Positions 33,294 through 42,587 of a stretch of 45,742 nt of DNA are shown one piece after another. The stretch's first letter is position 1, and every line of letters starts with the position of its first letter. Under the pieces are notes generated by a model. It was not told where the DNA came from, searched no databases, and saw only the letters and a list, made by a program, of their open reading frames with translations. The stretch is from Hyphomicrobiales bacterium (GTDB lineage: Bacteria; Pseudomonadota; Alphaproteobacteria; Rhizobiales; Beijerinckiaceae), in NCBI GenBank assembly GCA_015655535.1, contig JAATEW010000036.1, positions 1-45,742 of the forward strand, written 5' to 3'. The translations under genes and the position numbers were made by a program.

Positions 33294-33474
33294 GCATCGA
33301 GTTACCATTTTTGGTACAAAGCAACAAGAATTACGGTGTTAATATACCGATGCAGCCTAAACTTTGTCATGTCATGTGCAAATGGCACGAACGTCCAATC
33401 AATACGGTATTTTAACCGAATGCACTTTGCGCTGATTGGAACCTGTCTGAAATAAAGACAGTGGAACGAAGCCC

Positions 33475-34017
33475 TTATCTCTTTTTTGGAATGATCAGAT
33501 CGCTCGCATCGCGAATGGATGCACAGACTGCGGCGCCGATGCCGTGAGCATAGTCGACCTCCCCGGCCCCGTATCCCGTGGTGACGAGAATGCCGCGAGC
33601 GCCGACGGCGGTGGCGAGATCGAGATCGGCGCGTTTGTCGCCAATGACGAAGGATTGGCGCGGATCGAGATCGAGGTCGCGACAGGCGGCCTCGATCATC
33701 CCCGGCAGCGGCTTGCGGCAATTGCAGGCCATGTCGGGCGCATGAGGGCAGACGTACCAGGCCGAAATCTCGATGCCCTGCTCTTTCAAAAGCGCCTCAG
33801 TGCGCGAATTGACGGCATCGAGCTGGTCCATCGTGAAATAGCCGCGCCCCACGCCCGATTGATTGGAGACGACGACAAGCGGCAGATTTTGCTTTTGCAG
33901 CCGGCGCAGGCCTTCGACGACGCCATCCAGCAATTCGACTTGCGCCGGATCGGCCAGATAGTTTTTTTCAACGATGATGGTGCCGTCGCGATCAAGAAAA
34001 ACGGCGGGACGGCTCAC
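33475..34017 (-). CDS. gmhB: D-glycero-D-manno-heptose 1,7-bisphosphate phosphatase
   Basis: 180 residues from a GTG at 34017, whose GTGA overlaps the hldD stop. AAGAGGA lies upstream. An ATG at 34047 would overlap hldD by 34 bases. HAD-family phosphatase: FLDRDGT (two catalytic Asp) near 7-13, VSNQSGVGRG, the zinc loop with CPHAPDMACNC and GDKRADLD. It removes the 7-phosphate from the heptose bisphosphate made by the HldE kinase. It is the last gene of hldE-hldD-gmhB. Confidence 0.92.
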   Translation of the reverse strand: MSRPAVFLDRDGTIIVEKNYLADPAQVELLDGVVEGLRRLQKQNLPLVVVSNQSGVGRGYFTMDQLDAVNSRTEALLKEQGIEISAWYVCPHAPDMACNCRKPLPGMIEAACRDLDLDPRQSFVIGDKRADLDLATAVGARGILVTTGYGAGEVDYAHGIGAAVCASIRDASDLIIPKKR

Positions 34018-35000
34018 CTGTAACGGTCCTCTTGAAGCAGATGGCATTCGAGATAGTCCTCGATGGCCTTTTCGAGCGTCAGGAACTCGAACTTCATGCC
34101 GAGGGATCTCGCCTTCGCCATATCGGCTTCTGTGAAATATTGATAGCGGTCGCGAATGAGTTCCGGCATGTCGATGAACTCGATGTCGACGCGCTTATTG
34201 AGCCGCGCGAGAAGCACTTGCGCAATGTCCAGAAAGGAACGCGCGACCCCCGTGCCTAAATTGAAAATGCCGCTGATATTCGGATTTTCGAGGAACCAGA
34301 GGACGGCGCGCGTGCAATCCTTCACATAGACGAAATCGCGTCTCTGATCGCCATGCGCGATGTTCGCGCGATAGGACTTGAACAGACGCAGGTGCTCGCC
34401 CGCTTGAACGGTGTCGAACAGCTTGACGATGACGCTGCGCATATCGTCCTTGTGATATTCGTTCGGCCCAAAAACGTTGAAGAACTTGAGGCCCACCCAT
34501 TGCGGCGGTTTCGGCAGCCCGACAGCGACACGGCCTGCGAATATGTCGTCGACGGCCTTCTTGCTCCAGCCATAGGCATTGAGCGGCCGCAGCGCCTGGA
34601 GCGAAGCGGGATCGTCGCGATCGAAAAACCCGGATTCCTTGCCGCCATATGTTGCCGCCGAGGACGCATAAATGAATGGAACCTGCGTCTTGGCGCACCA
34701 ATCCCATAAAGCGACGCTGTAGCGAATATTCAGCGCCGCGAGCTTGTCCACGTCGCGCTCGGTCGTCGCCGAAATCGCGCCCATGTGAATGACGGCTTTG
34801 ACGCCCGAGGGATTGGTGTCGAGGAAATCGAGGATCTTTTCCGGTTCGACGAAGGCGGCGACCGAGCGTTTGGTGAGATTGCGCCATTTCTCTCCGGTGC
34901 CGAACCAGTCGACGACGGCGACGGGTCCTTTCCCTGCGCCTTCCAGATCGGCGACGATATTCGAACCGATGAAGCCCGCCGCGCCTGTAACGACGATCAT
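34014..35000 (-). CDS. hldD: ADP-L-glycero-D-manno-heptose 6-epimerase
   Basis: 328 residues from ATG 35000, with GGGAG six bases upstream and an ATGA overlap with hldE. Extended short-chain dehydrogenase: NAD(P) loop TGAAGFIGSN at about 5-14, YASSAATYG near 112-120 and catalytic YGWSK near 142-146. It converts the D,D heptose to the L,D form used in the lipopolysaccharide inner core. Confidence 0.95.
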   Translation of the reverse strand: MIVVTGAAGFIGSNIVADLEGAGKGPVAVVDWFGTGEKWRNLTKRSVAAFVEPEKILDFLDTNPSGVKAVIHMGAISATTERDVDKLAALNIRYSVALWDWCAKTQVPFIYASSAATYGGKESGFFDRDDPASLQALRPLNAYGWSKKAVDDIFAGRVAVGLPKPPQWVGLKFFNVFGPNEYHKDDMRSVIVKLFDTVQAGEHLRLFKSYRANIAHGDQRRDFVYVKDCTRAVLWFLENPNISGIFNLGTGVARSFLDIAQVLLARLNKRVDIEFIDMPELIRDRYQYFTEADMAKARSLGMKFEFLTLEKAIEDYLECHLLQEDRYR

Positions 35001-36466
35001 TTCGCGCTCCCGCCGCCCACCGAGGCGATCAGTTTCGTGGTGCTGCGATCGGGAACCAGTTCGCATCGGAGCACGGAACCGCCGTGGCTCAAAATGAAGT
35101 CCGCACCGACGATGTCCTTGAGTTCATAATCGGCGCCCTTCACCAAGACATCCGGTATGATGTGCTCGATGATGTTCTGCGGTGTGTCCTGATCGAAGAC
35201 GATCACCGCGTCGACCATATTCAGCGCGGCGATCAAATGCGCCCTGTCGGTTTCCGAATTGACCGGCCGCGTCGGACCTTTCAGCCGCCGGGTCGAGGCA
35301 TCGCTGTTCAAGCCGACGATCAGGCGGTCGCAATTGGCTCTGGCGAAGTTCAGCAGTCTGAGATGGCCGACATGGAGAATGTCGAAACAGCCGTTCGTGA
35401 AGCCGATGCGCAGGCCGTCGCGGCGCCATAAGGCAACGCGCGAGCCTGCTTCGCTCCATGACAAAAGACGCGCCTCGAAACCCGATTCGTGAAACCGCTC
35501 CAATTGGGAAAATTCATCCAGAAGTTCGGTTCGCGTGACCGTGGCGGTCCCGTGCTTTCCGACCGCGATCCCCGCCGCTGTATTGGCGAGAAAGGCCGCG
35601 TCTTCCAAACCTGTTGCCGCGCCGAGCGCCAACGAAAGCGTTGCGATGACCGTATCGCCCGCGCCGACCACGTCGGAGACGTCTCTCGCCGAGGCCGCTA
35701 TATGGACCGGCGGCGTTTTGCGGGTGATGAGCGTCATGCCCTTCTCGCCCCGCGTGACCAATATGCTTTCGATGGTCGTGCGTTGCAAAATGCTCTGCCC
35801 CGCGGCCACGGCCGTTTCGTCGTCGATGGACGGATCGAGACCTGTCGCCGCCTGAACCTCTTTCGAGTTGGGCGTAATCAACGTCGCGCCGGAATAACGT
35901 TCGAGCCGTGCCGATTTCGGATCGACAATCACAGGCACGCCATGTTCGCGCGCGGAGCGGATAACGCCGCCGATCACACGATCGGTCAGGACACCTTTGG
36001 CGTAATCGGACAAGATGACGACATGATGCTCCGGCAAAAGCGCCTGGGCGGTGGTGAGAAGCTCGTCTTCCAGTTCGGCAGGCACGCCGTCGGCGCATTC
36101 GCGATCGGCGCGGATGATGTGTTGGCCTTGTGCGACATAGCGGATTTTTTCAGTCGTTGGACGATTTGCGGCTTGAATAAGCCTGATCGAAATCCGCGGA
36201 TCCTCGCCCAACGCGGCGATGAGATCCTGGCCTGCCTCGTCTTTTCCGATCAGGCCAATAAGCGTGCATTGACCGCTCAAAGCGCTTATGTTGCGCGCGA
36301 CATTGGCGGCGCCGCCAGGAATCGCAGTCGCGGTGTTGATCGAAATCACCGGCACCGGGCTTTCGGGCGAGATACGTTTCACATCGCCGCCGATGAAACG
36401 GTCGAGCATGACGTCGCCGATGCAAAGAATTTTGACCGAGGTAAACTTATCTATCACTGACATCAT
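34997..36466 (-). CDS. hldE: Bifunctional heptose 7-phosphate kinase / heptose 1-phosphate adenylyltransferase
   Basis: 489 residues in two domains. The PfkB-type kinase is residues 1-320, with GDVMLDRF near the start, NPKS-type VDPKSARLERYSGATLITPNSKE and the anion-hole motif VVGAGDT. The cytidylyltransferase-like domain from about 345 has GFTNGCFDILHVGHL (nucleotide-binding HxGH). It makes ADP-heptose precursors in the cytoplasm. ATG 36466 or the next ATG, 36463 (better spaced from AAGG), is the start. It begins the hldE-hldD-gmhB operon. The isomerase GmhA, needed earlier in the pathway, is not in the window. Confidence 0.96.
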   Translation of the reverse strand: MMSVIDKFTSVKILCIGDVMLDRFIGGDVKRISPESPVPVISINTATAIPGGAANVARNISALSGQCTLIGLIGKDEAGQDLIAALGEDPRISIRLIQAANRPTTEKIRYVAQGQHIIRADRECADGVPAELEDELLTTAQALLPEHHVVILSDYAKGVLTDRVIGGVIRSAREHGVPVIVDPKSARLERYSGATLITPNSKEVQAATGLDPSIDDETAVAAGQSILQRTTIESILVTRGEKGMTLITRKTPPVHIAASARDVSDVVGAGDTVIATLSLALGAATGLEDAAFLANTAAGIAVGKHGTATVTRTELLDEFSQLERFHESGFEARLLSWSEAGSRVALWRRDGLRIGFTNGCFDILHVGHLRLLNFARANCDRLIVGLNSDASTRRLKGPTRPVNSETDRAHLIAALNMVDAVIVFDQDTPQNIIEHIIPDVLVKGADYELKDIVGADFILSHGGSVLRCELVPDRSTTKLIASVGGGSAK

Positions 36467-36681
36467 TGACCTTGGGCAATGGAGGCGGGATGCCCGGACG
36501 GCTCGCCTGCTGATTATTAGCCTTGTTGCAATTTGGGTGCAAAAACACCAGTTCTTTGCTGTCGCAGGCGCGTTTTCGCCGGTTAGAATGTTCGTTTCAA
36601 GGTGAATCTATATTACGTTCTAACATTTTGTTTTAACGCATGATCTCCCGACAAAGGCCGGCCGTTTTTCAGGGACGGGTT
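36467..36681. other. Gap upstream of hldE
   Basis: 215 bases. AT-rich centre with TCTATATTACGTTC and TTTTGTTTTAACGCATGATC. The latter resembles dispersed repeat sequence of this genome type. A promoter for hldE is expected here but cannot be fixed. Confidence 0.3.
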
Positions 36682-38565
36682 CTAATGTCCCTGCTTTTCG
36701 AGCCCAGGCGGCAAGGCAAGCGCGGTCCCGCAGGCTTTTGACAGAGCCGCCCCCAATTTGGTGCGCTTATCGTCATCGACGATTGTCAATTGCGCATTGG
36801 ACGCGATCCCTAAAGCCGTCGCCTGATCGTAGCCGAACCGCGCGACGCTGTAATGCGCGCAGAGATAATCGATGCTAGGTTCGGTCAAACCCGTGAGTTC
36901 GATCACTTTCGGACGATTGCGCAGAAAAGGATCGTTCCGGACGAGGTCTTCCGCGAAAAACAGTCTCGATTTATCGACGACGACAATATCCGTCGGTGCT
37001 TGCTGGATCAGATTCATGGCGCGGACGTAAGGTGCCACATAATCATGTGCCTGTTTCATATGGGCGGGCAGCAGCATGAACACGGCGAAGGCGCTGCAGA
37101 CGGCGAGCATCGTCCGGCTGGCGCCCATCTCGGCTCTATCCTGGCGATCGGTCAATGCGATCCAGCCATAGCCGCCGAGAAGCGCGGCGCTGCCGATCAA
37201 CCCATGGATATACCTATAACCCCAGCCATAGGCCTGATTGGGAAGCAAAAAGAACATGGCCGCCGTGGTCAGAAGCAATCCGGCAATCAAAGGCCCCGAT
37301 ATGGCGGTGCCGCGGCGGATCGCAGGATAGGCAAGGCAGGCCAAGGGCAGAAGCGCCGGATTTTGCCACGATACAAACCGCAGGATGTTCTTCAACATCA
37401 AGCCCGCGCCGGCCCAGTGGAAATCCGTCAGAAGCGCCAGGGCGCGAATGACGAAATACATGGGGCCCGTATCTTCGGTCGCTTCCGGCGACAGGCCTTC
37501 CGAAGCCAAGACAATCTTCCAATAGGCGATCCAAAAGAGACAGATGACCGCATAGCTGAGAATATAGAAACAAGCGAGCTTGCGCCGCTTCGACTCCCAG
37601 AGCTGGACGATGAAGGGCAGCACGAACAAGGGATGAAAAATGAGCTGATGCAGTCCCGAGGCGAGAAACCCGGTGACGATGGCGGCTCCATGCCCGATCT
37701 TATCGTTGCGCAGAAAAAACCAGAGCCAGATCATATTCAGCGCCAGATGCCCGGTCATCGCATAGCTGGTCATGGAAGTGACAAGCACTTGCGGAGACGT
37801 CGCAACCAGAAGCATGCTGACAAAGGCGGCATCCGGACGGTCCGGCCACAGGCGCCGGGCAACCCCGAAGGTGGCTATGATGGCGCAAGCCGCCAAGAGC
37901 GGACTCGTCCAATTGGGGTCGCCGATCAAACCGACAAGCGCGCGGAAACCCGCATTGACCGGGAGATAGCCCGAGACCCATCCGGCGCCCCCATAGATCG
38001 GAAGCATCAGCCTGGGTGCGAGTGCATTTGCGAAAATCTGCCAATCCGGTGCGATCGGCGCAACCGGCCTGCCCGAGCGAAAAATGATGGCATCGAATTC
38101 GGCCAGGATTTCATCGCGGGATACATAATAGGCGTCGAAAACGAAATGCGTGCCGGCCACGCCCAAAGCGAACACGAAAATCGTGAGGCCTATGACGACG
38201 GCACGGCGGTGCCGAAGCAGGAACATTCCGATTTCAGGTCCAAGGATCGGCAAGGGCGCGACGGCAAGTCCCGCGAGCAAAAGCGCGATCACAGCCAGCC
38301 AGAAGGCATCCTGCGTGCGAAACAGGAAATCGGCCAGCCCGACATAGTGAGGCTGGCCGAAGCTTTCGATATAGGGCTGCGCGAATGCGCAGGCGATGAT
38401 CGTACCTATGCCGATCGCCAGAGCGCATGCGATCAGCGCAAGCCGCAATTCGCGCGGCAGCGGAACGGCGATCCTGCCTTTGCCGAAATCGATGCGGGCG
38501 GAAGAAAAACTGAGCATGTTATGATGACGGTGCGTAAAATTGCTTAAGAAAGGAAGATGCGGCAT
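36682..38565 (-). CDS. Large multi-pass membrane protein, GT-C glycosyltransferase-like
   Basis: 627 residues with about 11-13 membrane helices and a soluble C-terminal domain of about 110 residues. After an early helix pair there is a loop with RDEILAEFDAIIFRSGR (acidic residues in the first large periplasmic loop, as in lipid-linked-sugar transferases such as ArnT/GT39). The overall plan fits a GT-C enzyme that uses a polyprenyl-phosphate sugar outside the membrane, but no diagnostic motif proves it. The start may be ATG 38517 (MLSFSSARID). It sits between hldE and a DPM-like GT2 gene, all on the minus strand. Confidence 0.6.
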   Translation of the reverse strand: MPHLPFLSNFTHRHHNMLSFSSARIDFGKGRIAVPLPRELRLALIACALAIGIGTIIACAFAQPYIESFGQPHYVGLADFLFRTQDAFWLAVIALLLAGLAVAPLPILGPEIGMFLLRHRRAVVIGLTIFVFALGVAGTHFVFDAYYVSRDEILAEFDAIIFRSGRPVAPIAPDWQIFANALAPRLMLPIYGGAGWVSGYLPVNAGFRALVGLIGDPNWTSPLLAACAIIATFGVARRLWPDRPDAAFVSMLLVATSPQVLVTSMTSYAMTGHLALNMIWLWFFLRNDKIGHGAAIVTGFLASGLHQLIFHPLFVLPFIVQLWESKRRKLACFYILSYAVICLFWIAYWKIVLASEGLSPEATEDTGPMYFVIRALALLTDFHWAGAGLMLKNILRFVSWQNPALLPLACLAYPAIRRGTAISGPLIAGLLLTTAAMFFLLPNQAYGWGYRYIHGLIGSAALLGGYGWIALTDRQDRAEMGASRTMLAVCSAFAVFMLLPAHMKQAHDYVAPYVRAMNLIQQAPTDIVVVDKSRLFFAEDLVRNDPFLRNRPKVIELTGLTEPSIDYLCAHYSVARFGYDQATALGIASNAQLTIVDDDKRTKLGAALSKACGTALALPPGLEKQGH

Positions 38566-38584
38566 TTGCTTCGTCGCGGGCCTA

Positions 38585-39880
38585 TCAACCCGTGGCGGTC
38601 TTTGAGTCCTTTTCCTTCACATCCGCCGGGCAATTTTGCGCCCGCGGATTTTGCCGGCCGCCCAGTTGACGTTTTTCTTCGTTCAAGAAATCCGCTTCAT
38701 GCCCGTTGATAACGGCCAATAGGAATCCGCCAAGCACGTTTTGCGCGCCAACGACCATCAGCGTCGTGCCGATGACGGCGGGCAGCATATTATCGATCGC
38801 CATGAAATGATGTTGAGACCAATAGGCAAGAATGAGAACAAGGACGCCAAAGCCCGTCATGAAGGCGGTACCGCCCGCGAGCAGCATGGTCTCCAGCGAG
38901 ATCCAACTTGCCACCCGCGCCTCCCATGGCGATGGATGCCTGTAGCCTTGCCGCCGCCCATAAAGATGAACGGCAACGGCGAGCAGGCCGGCTATATGGG
39001 CGAGCCCCAGCATGGCGCCTGCCATGATCACCCAGTAATTTCCGATCGGCGTGGCGCCTGCGAGCCCGCGAAGCGTCGCGATCCCGGCAAAGGACAGGAT
39101 CGCCACAGCGAAAATAGCGGCCAGGGCTGCCGGCGCCGCGAAGGCCCATGGACTCAGCATCAAGAGATAGCGCAGATGACGCCATCCATCCCGCCATGGC
39201 CGCAGATGCGGCGGACGATCGCGCAAATCACGCGACAGCGTTACCGGCACTTCGACGATCTTCAACTTCTTCAGCGCCGCTTTGATGATAAGCTCGCTGG
39301 CGAATTCCATTCCGCGTCCGGACAGGTCCAATCGCTCGAAGCTCGATTTGGTCAGCGCACGCAAACCGCAATGCGCATCGCTGACGCCGGCGCGAAAGAA
39401 AAGATTCAACACGAAGGTGAGCGCGGGATTGCCGATATAGCGGTTCTTCCAAGGCATGGCGCCTGGCTCTATGCGTCCTTTGAAGCGCGAGCCCATGCAG
39501 AGATCCGCGCTTTCCATGAGACGGCGGATCATTGCAACGCATTCGCGAAAATCATAGGAGCCGTCGGCGTCGCCCATCACCAGATAGGTTCCATTGGCCG
39601 CATCGAGGCCGCCGACAAGCGCCGCGCCATAACCGCGCCGCTCAACCTCGACGACCCGTACGCCGAGCGCCCGCGCGATCAATTGGCTGCCATCGGCGCT
39701 GCCATTGTCGGCGATGACGATCTCACCATTGAGACCGAGTTCGCGGCGCAAGGCCTCGACGGCTTGCTTGGCATTCGCAATACAGGCGGGCAGCCATTTG
39801 GCTTCATTGAGACAAGGCATGACGATTGTCACATCGGGCTTTGCGATGCCATCCGTCCCGATTGCTGCCAAGTTCGTCAT
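38585..39880 (-). CDS. GT2 glycosyltransferase with C-terminal membrane domain (DPM/GtrB-like)
   Basis: 431 residues. GT-A domain 1-240 with VTIVMPCLNEAKWL near 17-30, IVIADNGSADGS and the metal-binding GDADGSYDF near 102-110, resembling polyprenol-phosphate mannosyl/glucosyl transferases. Four or five membrane helices follow (about 240-400), then a charged tail. It probably moves a sugar from a nucleotide donor to undecaprenyl phosphate on the cytoplasmic face. It precedes the GT-C-like gene by 19 bases on the same strand, a likely functional pair. Confidence 0.85.
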   Translation of the reverse strand: MTNLAAIGTDGIAKPDVTIVMPCLNEAKWLPACIANAKQAVEALRRELGLNGEIVIADNGSADGSQLIARALGVRVVEVERRGYGAALVGGLDAANGTYLVMGDADGSYDFRECVAMIRRLMESADLCMGSRFKGRIEPGAMPWKNRYIGNPALTFVLNLFFRAGVSDAHCGLRALTKSSFERLDLSGRGMEFASELIIKAALKKLKIVEVPVTLSRDLRDRPPHLRPWRDGWRHLRYLLMLSPWAFAAPAALAAIFAVAILSFAGIATLRGLAGATPIGNYWVIMAGAMLGLAHIAGLLAVAVHLYGRRQGYRHPSPWEARVASWISLETMLLAGGTAFMTGFGVLVLILAYWSQHHFMAIDNMLPAVIGTTLMVVGAQNVLGGFLLAVINGHEADFLNEEKRQLGGRQNPRAQNCPADVKEKDSKTATG

Positions 39881-40055
39881 TATCGCCGTCTCGAAGAAGC
39901 CGAGCCGACGTTAGGCTTCACAGAGTTAGCGTTCCTTTAACTTCTGTCGTTCTCAAGGCTCTAAAATCGATGCTTGGGGTAAATCTTAACAAAAACTCAA
40001 GCATAGGGAGAATAAGGTCGGGCATGCGATACGCACGATCCCTGCCGGGATATTC
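39881..40055. promoter_or_regulatory. Divergent intergenic region between two GT2 genes
   Basis: 175 bases serving both directions. It holds an imperfect inverted repeat with 7-bp arms ATGCTTG (39970-39976) and CAAGCAT (39998-40004) around an AT-rich centre. Likely promoters for both glycosyltransferase units; no clear -35/-10 pair. Confidence 0.35.
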
Positions 40056-41015
40056 ATGAGCACGGCTCCCTCTCCATCCACACCTTGGCTGAGCGTGATC
40101 ATGCCGGTCCATTGTGGAGAGCCATGGATCGAGGCCGCGCTGCAATCGATCGCGGCGGAGGAAGCCGACGGCATCGAGGTGCTGATCCTCGACAGCAGCC
40201 CATCGTCCAAGACCCTCGATCTTGCCGGGAATTATTCCGACCGCCTCAGGTTGCGCCTCTTCGAACGCCCCGACCTTTCGATGTGGCACGCCAAGACCAA
40301 TGTCGGGGCTGAGATCGCGCAAGCAGATCACCTCTGCTGGCTGCATCAAGATGATCTATGGCTTCCCGGACGTGCCTTGGCTGTTCGTTCATGGATCGAG
40401 ACGGCGCCGCAAGCGGCGCTTCACCTCGCGCCAGGCCTGATCGTCGATCGAAGCGGCCGCGCATTGGGAACATGGCGATGCCCCTTGCCTGAAAGCGCGC
40501 TTTCATCGGCTTTCGTGATGGAGCGGCTCCTGGTGCAGAATTTCATTTCGGCGCCAGCGCCGGTCTTCCGCAAGGATGCCTGGCTCGCCTGCGGCGGTCT
40601 CGACGAGACACTTTGGTACACGGCCGATTGGGACATTTGGCTCAGGCTCGCAGCCCGTGGCCCGGTGGTCTATCATAACGCCGTCACCACGGCCTTCCGT
40701 ATTCACGGCAGTTCGCAGACCGTCATGGGCAGCCGCGATACGAGCGATTTCGCCGACCAGATGCAGATCGTTTTCAATCGGCATCTGCCGGCCTTTCTCG
40801 GCCCTGCGAAAAGCGTCGAATGCGCTGGACGTGCTTCGATCGGCGTCAACACGGCTCTCGCTTCGGCCGCGGCCGGCGATTACAGCCGTCTCCTGCCTGC
40901 CCTCGCCGGCGTTTTGCGGCTTGGTCCCGCCGGCATCCGCCGTTACATGCGCGACTCGCGGATTCTGGACCGGGTCGTTCCGCGCGTGCGGGCCAAACTC
41001 GCGGGCGCTTTTTGA
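40056..41015 (+). CDS. GT2 family glycosyltransferase, soluble
   Basis: 319 residues, GT-A fold: WLSVIMPVHCGEPWIEAALQS near 11-31, VLILDSSPSS, WLHQDDLWLPG near 94-104 (the DxD-like metal site is DD here) and the acceptor region LWYTADWDIWLRLAARG near 189-205. It has no membrane helices. It likely adds a sugar to a polysaccharide or lipopolysaccharide intermediate; donor and acceptor are unknown. First gene of a plus-strand set with gtrA-like and methyltransferase genes spaced by one base each. Confidence 0.85.
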   Translation: MSTAPSPSTPWLSVIMPVHCGEPWIEAALQSIAAEEADGIEVLILDSSPSSKTLDLAGNYSDRLRLRLFERPDLSMWHAKTNVGAEIAQADHLCWLHQDDLWLPGRALAVRSWIETAPQAALHLAPGLIVDRSGRALGTWRCPLPESALSSAFVMERLLVQNFISAPAPVFRKDAWLACGGLDETLWYTADWDIWLRLAARGPVVYHNAVTTAFRIHGSSQTVMGSRDTSDFADQMQIVFNRHLPAFLGPAKSVECAGRASIGVNTALASAAAGDYSRLLPALAGVLRLGPAGIRRYMRDSRILDRVVPRVRAKLAGAF

Positions 41016-41016
41016 C

Positions 41017-41472
41017 ATGAGTCTTGAATCGCCCATTCGCAGCGCTTTGATTTCGTCCGAACGCCCGGCCTATGCCGTCGCCCAGAGAACGGGACGTTAC
41101 ATGATCGTCGGCGCGATCTGTGCTGCAGTGCATAATGCGGTGATGATCCTCGGAGATCTGTCCGGAGCCTATTTTGTGGCGATGATGTTTCTTTCCTTCT
41201 CGATCGTCACGCCGCTCGGCTACGTATTGCATTCCAGTTTCACTTTTGGCGAAAGACGATCGCCTATGGGACTGCTGCGTTTCTTTATCGCCTCCTCAAT
41301 AGGATTTTCGCTGTTTTTCATTTCGATGCTGGTTCTTTGCACGGGATTGGGCTTACGCGCCGCTATAGCCACGCCGCTTGTAACCGGAATGCTTTTTCTC
41401 TGGAACTATGTTTCAGCCCATTGGGCTATCATCGGCCATATGCGGTTGTTCAAGCAGCCGCAGGGGAAATGA
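41017..41472 (+). CDS. GtrA-family membrane protein
   Basis: 151 residues with four membrane helices. The start is ATG 41017, one base after the preceding stop; the frame is open further upstream, but that is a shadow of the GT2 gene. Typical features: RYMIVGAICAAVHNAVM in helix 1 and FTFGERR after helix 2. GtrA proteins are thought to flip polyprenyl-phosphate-linked sugars across the inner membrane. It stands beside glycosyltransferases, as expected. Confidence 0.85.
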   Translation: MSLESPIRSALISSERPAYAVAQRTGRYMIVGAICAAVHNAVMILGDLSGAYFVAMMFLSFSIVTPLGYVLHSSFTFGERRSPMGLLRFFIASSIGFSLFFISMLVLCTGLGLRAAIATPLVTGMLFLWNYVSAHWAIIGHMRLFKQPQGK

Positions 41473-41473
41473 A

Positions 41474-42403
41474 ATGGTCCCGACTCTTTGCCCGCCGATC
41501 GAGGGCTCGCAAACCGGCCAGAACGCGATATCCGGACCCGCGAATTGCCCTTCACCCGCCGATAGGCATTGCGATCTCTACAGCCTGGGCTCGTTTCAAG
41601 ACCGCAGCGGACTCTTCGGTCACGTCGAAGTGCTGCGCTGCCGTCATTGCGGCATAGGCATCAGCTATCCGCCAATTCCCGACGTTGCATTTCTATATGC
41701 GGACCGCGGCAGCCAGGATTTTCAGGCGGCCACAAACCAGGGGATTTCGCACTTCATCAAGCAGGTCGCATTCCGCAGAGAAGCGTCATCGCTACTGGCG
41801 TCGCTGCCCGAAAAGCCTGCGAGGATCATCGATTTCGGCTGCGGCAGCGGCTTGTTTACGCGATGTCTAGGCGATGAACTTCACGATGGCGAGGTCATTG
41901 GAATGGACTTCCATGCCGAAGCACCATCTGACCTGGCCGATCGCCCATATCGATCAATCGCCGCCGCCGCTCAGCTCACTCGAACGGCTGATCTCGTTCT
42001 CGCAATGCATGTGCTCGAACATGACGATGATGCAACCGGCTTGTTGAAACGGATCATGGCCTTTGCAAAACCAGAGGGTCGGATCGTGATCGAAGTGCCG
42101 AATATCGATTGTATCTGGACGGCCGTATTCGGCATCTATTGGGATGCTTGGTATCTGCCGTTTCACCGCAGCCATTTCAACAGAGCGAGTCTGCGGGCGC
42201 TCCTCACAGCGAATGGGCTGGTAATCGAACACGAAATCGACGTCTGCGTACCGACCATGGGACGTACGGTCGCGAATTACTTCGGCCGGGGCAACTCCCC
42301 GCGTTTCCTGTTTCTCGGCATCATCCTGCACCCCATTCAATGGCTGGCTGAGCGCTTATCTAAACGACCGTCGGCGCTGCGAATCATCGCACGCATGGGT
42401 TGA
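41474..42403 (+). CDS. SAM-dependent methyltransferase with N-terminal cysteine cluster
   Basis: 309 residues from ATG 41474, one base after the GtrA stop. Class I methyltransferase: motif I IIDFGCGSGLF near 118-128, the second acidic residue in GMDFHAEA, and MHVLEH near 178-183, as in the Methyltransf_23 group. The N-terminal 60 residues carry Cys25, Cys33, Cys56 and Cys59 (CRHC), a likely zinc site of the kind seen in sugar methyltransferases. Probably O- or C-methylates a sugar made by the neighbouring glycosyltransferases (inference from context). Confidence 0.82.
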   Translation: MVPTLCPPIEGSQTGQNAISGPANCPSPADRHCDLYSLGSFQDRSGLFGHVEVLRCRHCGIGISYPPIPDVAFLYADRGSQDFQAATNQGISHFIKQVAFRREASSLLASLPEKPARIIDFGCGSGLFTRCLGDELHDGEVIGMDFHAEAPSDLADRPYRSIAAAAQLTRTADLVLAMHVLEHDDDATGLLKRIMAFAKPEGRIVIEVPNIDCIWTAVFGIYWDAWYLPFHRSHFNRASLRALLTANGLVIEHEIDVCVPTMGRTVANYFGRGNSPRFLFLGIILHPIQWLAERLSKRPSALRIIARMG

Positions 42404-42587
42404 ACGGCAGACCTTCGCCGCGGCCAAGCCTGTTCACCATGCAAGGCGCTTTTTGCCCTGCAGCATGTGCGAATCGAGACAGATCGCCTCTTCGTGATCG
42501 CAAAAACCGAACAAAACACTCGTTTTTGAATTGTTGAAATGGAACCAACCTGAAAGCGTGGTTTCGGATGATTTGGACAGGGAAATA

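Noticed and set aside
36853..38547. Long plus-strand open frame (564 codons) opposite the GT-C-like gene
   Set aside because: Its translation is a string of charged and Gln/Arg-rich residues with no family pattern. It is the antisense shadow of a GC-rich membrane-protein gene.
40576..41016. Possible N-terminal extension of the GtrA-family protein
   Set aside because: This stretch codes for the GT2 enzyme in another frame. GtrA proteins are about 130-150 residues and start at ATG 41017.
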